Part shown: piece by piece, positions 1 to 9,800 of the stretch
Layout: each line of letters opens with the position of its first letter
Numbering within the stretch: the stretch's first letter is position 1
Assembly: GCA_949126835.1 (NCBI GenBank)
Contig: OX421497.1
Location: forward strand, 48,184,818-48,248,817
Direction of reading: 5' to 3'
Source of the DNA: Anisus vortex
Taxonomy: Eukaryota > Mollusca > Gastropoda > Planorbidae
Length of the DNA stretch: 64,000 nt
Translations under genes and position numbers: made by a program
The notes under the pieces: generated by a model
What the model was told of the DNA's origin: nothing
The model's database searches: none
Seen by the model: the letters and a program-made list of their open reading frames with translations, nothing else

Positions 1-1560
1 TCTTGCTTTGCCTATCCTTGCCTTGACGTCTGCAACTGTTCCTCCTTGCTGGTCAATGATACTCCCCAGGTAGTTAAAGGACTGCACCTCCTCGAGTGGG
101 ATTCCATGCAGTGTGATTGATTCGGCACAAGAGGGGTTGATCTTCAAGGTTTTGCTCTTTTCTTTGTTGATGTTCAGTCCAACCTGTGCTGATGTGGCTG
201 TCACCATGTTGGTTTTTCTTGCATTTGTTGTTGACTGTGAGAGACGAGTGCAATGTCATCTGCAAAGTCCAAGTCTTCGAGCTGGTCCCACAAGGTCCAC
301 TGTATACCGTTTCTGCGCTCCCGAGTGGATGTTTTCATAATCCAGTCTATGACCAGGAGGAAGAGAAATGGCGACAACAGGCATCCTTGACGAACTCCGG
401 TTCGCAATTGGAAAGAGTCTGTAAGCTGTCCTCCATGTACGACTCTGCAGGACATCTCATTGTAGGAATTCTTGATAAGGTTGGTAATCTTATTTGGGAT
501 GCCGTAGTGTCGTAGAAGCTTCCAAAGGGTCTCTCTGTCCACGCTGTCGAAGGCTTTTTCATAATCAATAAAAAGTATATACAGCGGGGAATTCCACTCT
601 AATGACTGCTCGACTATGATGCGAAGCGTCGCAATCTGATCCGTGCAGGATCTGTTTTGCCGGAAGCCTGCCTGCTGGTCTCTCAATTTGGGATCAACAA
701 TGTCTCTCATTCTATTAAGGAGGACTCTGTTAAAGACCTTTCCCGGCACTGAAAGTGTGATGCCTCTGTAGTTGTTGCAATTACTGAGGTCACCTTTCTT
801 AGGGAGTTTGATCAGGTAACCTTCTTTCCAATCTGCTGGTATGTTTTCATCTTCCCAAATCCGTTCAAAGAGTGGGTATAGCATCTCTACTGACAAATCC
901 ACATCTGCTTTAAGGGCCTCTGCTGGTATGTCATCTGGTCCAGCTGCTTTCCCATCTTTTATACCAGCAATGGCTCTCCTAATCTCGTTTCTGGTCGGCT
1001 TTTCGCAATTAATCGGGAGATCCTCGTTTGCTGGCACAATGATAGGGGTATCAGTAAGGGGTTTGGGCATATTAAGAAGCTGTTCAAAATGCTGAACCCA
1101 TCTATTCATTTGTTGGTCTAATCTATTGATGGCCTTCCCGTGTTCGTCCTTGACAGGTCTTTCTGGTTTGTTGAACTTGCCAGAAAGGCGTTTGGTAATA
1201 TCATACAGCTGTCGCAAGTTTCCACTGTACGCTGCTTGTTCTGCTTCTTTCGCCAGTCCGTCTATATAATTCTTCCTATCTTTCTTTATGCTTCTCTTTA
1301 CTATTCTGTGAGCCTCTGCATACTCCTCTTGAGCCTTTGCTTTGGTTGCCCTTGTTTTGCTGTTGCTTACTGCTGCCTTTTTTCCCTCCTATCTTGGATC
1401 TTGACCAAAGTTTCTGCTGTTATCCACTCTTTATGCTGCTGTTTCGTTTTCTCTACTACCTCTTGGCATGTTGTTCTGAATGACTCTTTAATTTTTTGCC
1501 ATCTGTTGGGTTTTTTATGTAATAAGTTCAAACCATGATTTAGGGTGTGCGTTAATATTG
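1..1560 (-). mobile_element. RTE-like (SR2-like) non-LTR retrotransposon, partial, degraded
   Basis: Minus-strand reading gives a long reverse-transcriptase segment (1217 down to about 201). It holds conserved blocks AGFRQNRSCTDQI, FIDYEKAFDSVDR, RTGVRQGCLLSPFLF and the catalytic FADDIAL. After a frameshift near 201-260 the thumb region continues to the window edge (GLNINKEKSKTLK, FNYLGSIIDQQGG). Upstream of 1217 the linker between endonuclease and RT (YIDGLAKEAEQAA) can be followed to about 1535 with another frameshift in an A-run. The endonuclease is not seen, so the copy is 5'-truncated, and its 3' end lies outside the window. Wording of the RT blocks resembles RTE-clade elements of trematodes and molluscs; the clade is from memory of the family. 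Not functional because of the frameshifts. Confidence 0.85.
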
Positions 1561-2399
1561 CCTCTTTGGCAATACTTAATTCTGAGAAGTTTATAGGCTA
1601 TAGAAATTCACACAGAGCCAACAAAACTTATATACATAAATTCAACTGCAGTTTTTTAAAATATTAATTAAAGCCTTGCAATAATTGTATTCTTGAGAAT
1701 AACAATAGCAGGCCATCGTGGCCACCTTTTTGCCCATAACGTGGGAGAGCCTTGCTGAGGAACGCACCTCCTGGCGGTCCAAGGTGCGCGAGGGCACTCA
1801 AGCTGCAGAAGCCACCCTCACAGAAAGAAGTGAAGAGAAACGAGGAAGGAGAAAGGCGAAAGGCAGAGAAAAAGGAGAGTGCGCCATCGCGCCTTGAGGA
1901 TGGAAGGATGTCATATATATATATATGTATCATCATCATCCTCATCATCAATATATCCTATATATATAACAATCCTCAACATAATCGAGTAAAACTCCAA
2001 CTAACGTTACAGCACTCTATATTGGCCCAAATTTCTACCAAATTTCTACCAAAATTATAATCTGGCAAAATGTTGAACTAATAAAGCGTTTATAGTTAGT
2101 GTTTTAATTGATCATATCTTTCTCTTTACAACTCATTAGCTTTAACTATGAATCACTCGATCGTGTCAATATTTTATGCTTCTGTGAACATATTCACTCA
2201 AGCTTCCAGTCCCACTAAACATTTGTTACTTATTGGGTAGACCTAGATATATATATATATGCTTTTTATGTGTGTTTCTTCTTGTATATATTCAATTCTA
2301 AAAAAGTGTTAGATCTTATTAATATAATCCTTTTAATATGTTTTGTAATATATTTAGTTGTTGTATTGTATTTACATGTTAAATAATATTATTTGTTAT
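1561..2399. other. Non-coding AT-rich spacer
   Basis: No coding signal was found. It contains simple TA and ATC-rich microsatellite at about 1910-1970 and is otherwise unremarkable. Confidence 0.5.
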
Positions 2400-2575
2400 C
2401 TTGGTTATAATGATGTATTAATATTGTATTATTTATGCCTCTGAATTCTATGTGACCTAATTAGGCCTATAAGCTTACAATTTGAAAATGTTTAATTTAG
2501 AAAGTCTTAATATAACAGTCTTCAACATTCTTAATAAATAAATTGGTCTAAAGTTAAGACAGCTGGTAATATGAG
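2400..2575 (+). repeat. Dispersed repeat family F, copy 1
   Basis: The stretch ending in a shared phrase, cattcttaataaa followed by ttggtctaaagttaagacagctgg, recurs at 7185-7375 with the same upstream order of motifs (tgatgta, ttattta, atgtgacctaatta). The two copies differ by many substitutions and small indels, so they are old. Copy 1 lies just upstream of the RNase-H LINE and may be part of it. Confidence 0.6.
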
Positions 2576-2639
2576 TATATTTATTTTCTTTGTTATTAAT
2601 TTTGTTATCTAATCTCTACTGGCCTACATAAGTCACACT

Positions 2640-3010
2640 CTCAATAAATACAGCAGATGCTTTGGCAATAAATCGAATCTAGCATTAGAAATTGCAGAAG
2701 AATCAGATAACCAAGATTTTATTATTATATCAGATTGTTTATCTTGCTTTACAGCTATAAAAAAAACTGTGATACTAAAAATATATTTGCCTTAGACATT
2801 CTAACAAAATATCAATCAATAGCTTCAATGAAAAGCAACAAAAATATAGTTTTCTATTGGGTTCCTGGTCACGCAGGGATTGAAGGAAACGAAACAGCTG
2901 ATAGAGAAGCAAAAGACGATCTATTAATAACAGAAAGTACGATTCCGATTCCATATCGATACCTGAAACACCTAATAATTAGACATGCAAGACAAAATAT
3001 GGATAACTTC
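2640..3010 (+). mobile_element. LINE-A: RNase H domain fragment of a non-LTR retrotransposon
   Basis: A plus-strand reading frame carries RNase H signatures: an Asp in IIISDCLSCF and the His/Asp block FYWVPGHAGIEGNETADREA. This is the RNase H that follows reverse transcriptase in I/Jockey-type LINEs. The frame runs straight into the 30-bp tandem array. Sequence resembling the C-terminal Cys-rich tail of such LINEs resumes after the array at about 4745-4980 (KLARDRPT, then CAFCNAT with a frameshift). The element is therefore split by the array and by LINE-B inside it. Confidence 0.75.
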
Positions 3011-3289
3011 TTGAAAAACGAATGTAATAAACTACAATGTTTGGAAAACGATTGTAATAAACTACAATGTGTGGAAAACGAATGTAATAAACTACAATGT
3101 GTGAAAAACGAATGTAATAAACTACAATGTGTGGAAAACGAATGTAATAAACTACAATGTGTGGAAAACGAATGTAATAAACTACAATGTGTGAAAAACG
3201 AATGTAATAAACTACAATGTGTGGAAAACGAATGTAATAAACTACAATGTGTGAAAAACGAATGTAATAAACTACAATGTTTGGAAAAC
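3011..3289 (+). repeat. 30-bp minisatellite, left part
   Basis: About nine copies of a 30-bp unit (core acgaatgtaataaactac, then aatgtgtgaaaa). Because 30 is a multiple of 3 it reads open as NECNKLQCVK. It arose inside the LINE-A coding sequence and is interrupted at 3290 by LINE-B. Confidence 0.95.
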
Positions 3290-4246
3290 ACACACCGAAG
3301 ACGGACTCCAGCAGCTCGTCACTTGCTTCTCTCAGGCATGCAAGGAGTTCGGCCTGATTGTAAGCCTGAAAAAGACTAACGTCATGGCTCAGGGCACGGA
3401 GACCCCTCCAAACATCGTCATCGATGGACACACCTTGGAGGTTGTCGAGAGCTTCACATACCTCGGGTCCATTATCTCGAGTTCACAGTCCATCGACTTG
3501 GAGATTAACAGCAGGATCGCCAGGGCAGCCACAGTCATGGCCCAACTAAAACAGCGAGTGTGGGACAACTCCAGCCTCACCGAGAGGACCAGACTGCGCG
3601 TCTACCACGCCTGCGTACTCAGCACTCTCCTGTATGGCTGTGAGTCATGGACCACCTACGCGAGGCACGAGAAGAAACTCAACAGCTTCCATATGAGGTG
3701 CCTACGGAGAATACTGCAGATCAAGTGGCAGGACAGGGTCTCCAACACAGAGGTGCTGGGGAGAGCCAACATGAGCAGCCTTCACGCTGTGCTCAGTGAG
3801 AAACGCCTCAGGTGGCTCGGCCATGTGAAAAGGATGAATGCAGGTCGCATTCCTAAAGACCTCCTCTATGGAGAACTGGTCGAAGGCCACCGGAAGATAG
3901 GGCGCCCAAAACTGCGATTCAAGGACCTTTGCAAAAGAGACCTGAACGAGAGCGCAATTGACCTTGACACATGGGAATGCCATGCTTCTGACCGACCAAC
4001 TTGGAGGCTCGCAGTCAGGCTTGGCACATCCCGCGCAGAAACTGGGCGCATGGAATCTGCCATCCAGAAAAGAGCGAGGCGGAAGGTTCCTTTACAACAG
4101 CCATCCACCTTCAAATGCCTGAAGTGCGGCAGGGATTGCCACTCCCGAGTTGGCCTCCACAGCCATTCTCGGCGGTGCAGCTGATCACCTTTGCCGTGAA
4201 GCTACACCATCGTCTCTTGGAGACGGACGGATGCCGACGACGACGA
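3290..4246 (+). mobile_element. LINE-B: 5'-truncated non-LTR retrotransposon inserted inside the 30-bp array
   Basis: An open frame from about 3294 to 4184 encodes the end of a reverse transcriptase and the C-terminal region: CKEFGLIVSLKKTN, SFTYLGSIISS, LSTLLYGCESWT, RWLGHVKRM, IPKDLLYGEL, and a terminal zinc-finger-like CLKCGRDCHSRVGLHSHSRRC. The 3' end is a short GAC-rich tail at 4230-4246. The array sequence actacaatgtttggaaaac lies on both sides (about 3271-3289 and 4247-4265). It has the same rare variant (tttgg instead of tgtgg), which fits an approximately 19-bp target-site duplication. Apart from truncation the remaining frame is intact, so the insertion is fairly recent. Confidence 0.88.
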
Positions 4247-4745
4247 GACTACAATGTTTGGAAAACGAATGTAATAAACTACAATGTTTGGGAAACGAAT
4301 GTAATAAATACAATGTGTGAAAAACGAATGTAATAAACTACAATGTGTGGAAAACGAATGTAATAAACTACAATGTGTGGAAAACGAATGTAATAAACTA
4401 CAATGTGTGAAAAACGAATGTAATAAACTACAATGTGTGAAAAACGAATGTAATAAACTACAATGTGTGAAAAACGAATGTAATAAACTACAATGTGTGA
4501 AAAACGAATGTAATAAACTACAATGTGTGGAAAACGAATGTAATAAACTACAATGTGTGAAAAACGAATGTAATAAACTACAATGTGTGAAAAACGAATG
4601 TAATAAACTACAATGTGTGAAAAACGAATGTAATAAACTACAATGTGTGGAAAACGAATGTAATAAATACAATGTGTGAAAAACGAATGTAATAAACTAC
4701 AATGTGTGGAAAACGAATGTAATAAACTACAATGTGTGAAAAACT
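4247..4745 (+). repeat. 30-bp minisatellite, right part
   Basis: About 16 copies of the same 30-bp unit as at 3011-3289. Together the two halves formed one array of some 25 copies before LINE-B inserted. Confidence 0.95.
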
Positions 4746-5009
4746 AAAAAAAAAACTGGCAAGAGACAGACCAACTAATTCGAAAGGACATGGTTATTCT
4801 CTGCAGACTACATAGTCTACAGTAGGCCTACATTTAAACAAAACTAATAAGCTTACACTCTTAAAACGAGAAACGACCCCAGTGTGTGCATTCTGCAATG
4901 CCACGCCTTAACAGTTTCTCACATGATGTAAGAAAAATAAAATGGATACAAGAAAAACTTGACAATATGCAATAACGTTAAGAAAAGTGATTTATATAAC
5001 CTTCTAGAG
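4746..5009 (+). mobile_element. LINE-A tail, degraded
   Basis: Reads KLARDRPTNSKGHGYSLQT, then a degraded Cys-rich region (VCAFCNAT) like the zinc-knuckle tail that follows RNase H in LINEs. Stops and frameshifts are present. Confidence 0.5.
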
Positions 5010-5594
5010 CAGTGGTTCCCAACCTTCTTAATGCCGCGACCCCTTAATACAACTTCTCATGTTGTTGCGACCCCCAACCATAAAATTATCTTCGTCGCTA
5101 CCTTATAACTGTAATTTGATACTGTTATGAATTGTAATGTAACTATCTGATATGCAGGTTGTATTTTCATTGCTACAAATTGAATATAATAAAAGCATAA
5201 TCATAATGATTAATCTCAAAAATAATATTTTAAAAAGTTCACCACAAAGCTGAAAAACTTGTTTTAAAACTTGTCCTCTCGACAACCCTCTACTCTCAGT
5301 GTGTAATAGTAAAGAATTGTTTGGTGCATCCAACTGTATAACGAGCTGCAAAAACAGTTGACTGTTTGACTGTATAAATTGTTCGTCTTTACGTAACTAA
5401 CACAACTTATTACGCTTTTAATTACGCGTCTTGTCTTTCTTGTGGCAACTTATTCGTTGCTAGGCCTAATATTTGATGATGAATTATAGAGAAAATATAT
5501 TAATTAAATTTTTTTAAATACTTTTTGGCGACCCCCGTGAAATGGTCGTTTGACCCCCAAAGGCGGGTCGCGACCCACAAGTTGGGAACTGCAG
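5010..5594. mobile_element. Non-autonomous hAT-like element
   Basis: The left end cagtggttcccaacctt and the right end ttgggaactgcag form imperfect terminal inverted repeats of the well-known hAT type. Imperfect 8-bp flanks, ttctagag (5002-5009) and ctctagtg (5595-5602), match at 6 of 8 positions. Subterminal sequence is rich in gcgacccc on both ends. No transposase frame was found. Confidence 0.75.
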
Positions 5595-5665
5595 CTCTAG
5601 TGTTTCTAGGCTTTTATAGTGATTTAACTCTTGGCGTTACACTTATGAGTTGTGGGCTAAATAAG
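5595..5665 (+). repeat. Dispersed repeat family D, fragment
   Basis: ctctagtgtttctagg followed by tagtgatttaactcttgg matches 14437-14500, where the same words continue the family-D element interrupted by the 2.3 kb hAT. This is a short, diverged fragment. Confidence 0.5.
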
Positions 5666-5675
5666 ACTCTTACCC

Positions 5676-5912
5676 ACCCGGTACATAGATCTATAGTCTG
5701 TTGTCTGTTGTACATAGATCTATAGTCTGTTGTCTGTTGTACATAGATCTATAGTCTGTTGTCTGTTGTACATAGATCTATAGTCTGTTGTACATAGATC
5801 TATAGTCTGTTGTCTGTTGTACATAGATCTATAGTCTGTTATACATAGATCTATAGTCTGTTGTCTGTTGTACATAGATCTATAGTCTGTTGTCTGTTGT
5901 ACATAGATCTAT
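5676..5912 (+). repeat. Approximately 29-bp minisatellite
   Basis: About eight or nine units of tacatagatctatag plus one or two tctgttg blocks. The adjacent LINE tail contains the same words (agactacggg and tagatct on the minus strand), so the array seems to have grown at the LINE 3' end. Confidence 0.9.
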
Positions 5913-6435
5913 AGGCCTATCCCGTAGTCTGTTGGACCGTCAGGGCGCCACAGAATAAGACATGATGTACACAAGGGGTCGGCAACCGTTTGTTAATAGT
6001 GTGCCAAAGTAGCGTTTCTAATTCATTCAGCGTGCCAACCGCCAGAAAAGTCAACCAGTGCCACTGTGCCACCGATAAAATTCTTGTAGTAGAGACTTGA
6101 GTTGAGTTTTTGCGTGTCTTCCGAGTACCATTGTAAATCATTTCGCGTGCCAAGTGTGGCAAGATGTACATCATGCAGCCTGATCCATTCCTCCCGTCAG
6201 CCCTTCTCATTGCCTCACACAGCTTTACTCCCATCCACTCCACGATGCTGTCCTCCCATCGTTTCTTTTGTCTTCCTCTTTTTTCTCCCCTCTCTAGTGG
6301 TACCCAACAGAATTGTTTTGTCAAGCCCTGTTGATTTTGTTATGTGGCTATACCATTCCAGTTTTCTTTTCATGACTGTGGCCAGCAGGTCGTTGTATTG
6401 TCCAATTTCCTGGAGTAGGCCTATAAATAAATAAG
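5913..6435 (-). mobile_element. LINE-C: C-terminal fragment split by a hAT MITE
   Basis: The minus strand reads GRQKKRWEDSIVEWMGVKL, then EAMRRADGRNG, typical of the C-terminus of LINE ORF2 proteins. The frame continues across the MITE at 5972-6162 into SVAP and RSNRLRD, the usual end of these proteins. Stops and frameshifts show that it is dead. Confidence 0.75.
5972..6162. mobile_element. Short hAT MITE with perfect 8-bp target duplication
   Basis: The left end caaggggtcggcaacc is a hAT-type terminus. The flanks gatgtaca at 5964-5971 and at 6163-6170 are identical. Internal words gtgccaa and tgtgcca recur near both ends. It lies inside the LINE-C tail, and removing it rejoins the LINE reading. 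Confidence 0.75.
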
Positions 6436-6831
6436 CTAGATATTATAAATACACACCGTAAGAAAAAAAAAGGTTTTCTGTTTGTATTATTTATTTTTTT
6501 CGATAGTACCGGTATTTTTAGAAATCGTTAATACATAAATTAAATTATATAATAAAGGGCCTAGGACTACATTAAAAAAAAAATTGAGTCACTGAACTAT
6601 ATTGGTGATTTTGATGTACAACTCTGTCTAGGTCCCTGACACAGATATATATAGATCGGGGACCACGTCTACTTTTTTCTTGTCGGCATTTATCGTAAGG
6701 AGAAAGTTGCGATATTGTATTTCCGACTTCCGACCCTTCCCCTCAAAATGTGTTATTTATTTTGTAGAAAATAATGTATGGTTTCAAACTCCTAGAAAAA
6801 GCTATGTGAATTCAGGAATAAAAATCACAAC
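6436..6831 (+). promoter_or_regulatory. Region upstream of the TRAPPC10 start codon (5' UTR and promoter not resolved)
   Basis: No coding signal. It contains A/T runs and a pyrimidine-rich stretch at about 6690-6745. A possible acceptor (ttattttgtag near 6768) would allow a non-coding first exon upstream. Neither TATA box nor transcription start can be assigned with confidence. Confidence 0.3.
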
Positions 6832-6859
6832 ATGAACGAAGCCAAGCCTATTGTTACAT
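6832..6859 (+). CDS. TRAPPC10: TRAPPC10 exon 1 (coding part)
   Basis: ATG plus M-N-E-A-K-P-I-V-T and the first base of Cys, equivalent to the KPIVTC start of vertebrate TRAPPC10. The donor gtaggt at 6860 gives T|GC across to exon 2 and keeps the frame. The competing donor at 6864 does not. Confidence 0.85.
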
Positions 6860-9800
6860 GTAGGTAGTTTTAACACCTGCAATTCTACAAATATTTTATA
6901 ATTATCACTAACTATCTAGATCTAATCTGGATCTAGACTAGACTTAACTTAGAGTACTTACTTAGACTAAGTTAGACTATCCGAAATCAGATTGTGATTG
7001 TCAAAATCGTCCTGCCGTCGTTACAGTTTAGTATTTGTTTTTTGCACCATTGTTTTTACTAATTTAGGCCTAGCCCTAGGCGTTTCAAGTATGCAGTATT
7101 TAAAAAAACAACATCCTATCATTCTTAAATGATTCTTGAATTCTTTAGTTTTTTATTGCTGGACTTCTCCAAAAATGTTGAATTATGGTTATATTGATGT
7201 AGGCTATTAATATTGTTACAATTGTATTATTTATACCACCCCTCTATCATCTATCCTATGTGATCTAATTATACAATTTAAAAAATGTGTAATTAGAAGG
7301 TCTTAACATAAAAGTCTTAAACATTCTTAATAAAAAATAAATTGGTCTAAAGTTAGGACAGCTGGTAATATATATGATATGTGAAGCTGGCTGGTCCAGC
7401 GGTTAGTTCACCGGACTGTCAACCAAAAACCAACTGACAGGTCGCGGGTTCTATCCCTGCCACCGGCGGATCCCTGTCGCCCTGCAGGAGTTTTGGGCCT
7501 AGTGGACGTAATAATCTTCTATCTAGAAGAAACGTCCATAAAACTTATTAGGACTAATTATAAGGAATTTTTTTTTTTCATGAGTCTTAAATATCAATTA
7601 GCCTCTGATAACAAAAGTCCAACTCCTGGCCATCTTAAAGGACTTAGCACCTTAGTCACTCAGATCACATTTCTATTAATAGGAGAAATTCCACTCAGAT
7701 CTTTATTGTGGTGGCTTGCTTGTATACCTGCAACGTCGCCCGGTAGCACAAATCCCAGACTATAGATCTGGACATCCAAGGACCAGGTCGTGGTTTAGAC
7801 AGACTGTTGCGCTCAACATTGCTTCCTCCCCACGAGTCTTGGAGCCTCTCAGCAATGCAATGATCTTCGAACACACAACAGGGGCTGTCCCTCATTTGTT
7901 AGCGCACCGGTTTGCTCTTAATGAAAATATATCTGTGGTTTCCACACCTTGCCAGCAATCAGGCCCATGGGTACAGAAGTCTCTTCACCAATAGGCAATA
8001 AACCCCAAAGTCACAGCCGGTTTTTCTTATGTACAAATAAGTCCTGGAGACAAATCCGTTATTTGTTTAGTATCATAATAATTGCTTGAAGTTATAAAAT
8101 CATAGAGAAACTACTGTTGTGTTTTTATTCTATTTAATAAGAATATAATATTTCTACAGGCCATGGGAACAAAACATTATTTTCATCTTTGAGTCAAACA
8201 GTTTCTCAAGGCTTGCCTAAAGAACCATGCGAATGGCGAAGGTAAGGTGATGTTTTTGTTTAATGTTAGACAGTATCGCCATGTACTGATAGTGTAATAG
8301 AGCAGTGTTGCAACATGGCACAGATAGTGTATAGAACAGTGTTGCGACATGGCACAGAAAGTGTATAGAGCAGTGTTGCAACATGGCACAGATAGTGTAT
8401 AGAACAGTGTTGCGACATGGCACAGATAGTGTATAGAGCCGTGTTGCAACATGGCACAGATAGTTTATAGAACAGTGTTGCAACAAGGCACAGATAGTGT
8501 ATAGAACAGTGTTGCAACATGACACAGATAGTTTGTAGAGCAGTGTTGCAACATGGCACAGATAGTTTATAGAGCAGTGTTGCAACATGGCACAGATAGT
8601 TTATAGAGCAGTGTTGCAACATGGCACTTCATGGTTCATAGTTTATAGAGCAGTGATGCTTCACGCCACTGGGTTTTATTGCTTATATTTACATTCCTCT
8701 CATTTAGATCTTATGGGCGACCACCGAGGTCAGTCAACCTTGAAGCCAGCTTTGTGCCATACGACGCTGACATACTGCCAGATGAAGAGGAAAAAACTCT
8801 TGTCAGTCGGCCATATTTTCATATATATTGGACTGACTGTGTAAGCATCGAGTGTGTTGTTATAAGTATTTATTATGTACCATATGTACTATTATGTAGG
8901 AACATTTATGTATCAATTGTAGGAACATTTATGTATCAATTGTAGGAACATTTATGTATCAATTGTAGGAACATTTATGTATCAATTGTAGGAACATTTA
9001 TGTACCATATATAGGAACATTTGTATATCAATTGTAGGAACATTTATATATCAATTGTAGGAACATTTATGTATCAATTGTAGGAACATTCATGTACCAT
9101 ATGTAGGAACATTTGTATATCAATTGTAGGAACATTTATATATCAATTGTAGGAACATTTATATATCAATTGTATTCTCCCAGTTAGTTCCCTTTGACTA
9201 TATCTCCCATACCCCCATAAATCAGTCTTTAACACTTATATCAGAGTTCGTACAGCGCCTGGAAACTCCTTGAAACTCCTGGAAAACAAAAGGTTGTGTT
9301 CCAGGACCTTAAAACTCATGGAAAAACTGCATTTCGTCCTGGGAAAAATACTAAAAACTCCATATTTTTCGAGGGAGATTAATTATTAATAAAAAAATCT
9401 TAATCACTGCTCTTAGATTGTACTTTCACTTTTCCAGAAAGCCCTATTGGAGTTAACCCGCTTTGTCACTTTTTATTTCCGTGCCCAAACGTTGATAACA
9501 CCAGTGATGCCACTCCTTGGTTCTTTTTTTTTACTAGATCTTGTTTTTTTTCAACTTGGGATGCTATATAAGTCCCCGTAATGCCGTAAAAGAAAAAAAA
9601 ATAGCTGTGTAGCGAGGTGTCTGTTTTTTTTTAAAGAGCTTAGCTTGGCTTTAAAAAAAATTTACTCCTGAAAAACTTCTGGAAAACTCCTGGAATTTTG
9701 AGGCAATTTTTCTGTACGAACCCTGTATATAATATATCAAATGCAGGAAGACTTGTGTATCATATGGCGGAACCCTTATGTATTGTATGTAGGAACACAT

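Noticed and set aside
3011..4745. CRISPR-like repeat array
   Set aside because: Direct repeats with no spacers and no cas genes, eukaryotic context; it is a minisatellite. The same applies to all other arrays in the window.
5103..5351. Minus-strand 82-residue frame in the hAT-like element
   Set aside because: No similarity to transposase blocks; the element appears non-autonomous.
7381..7470. tRNA gene
   Set aside because: A and B box-like words are present, but no complete cloverleaf; a second copy with a LINE-type tail shows that it is a SINE. The same goes for the B boxes of family B.
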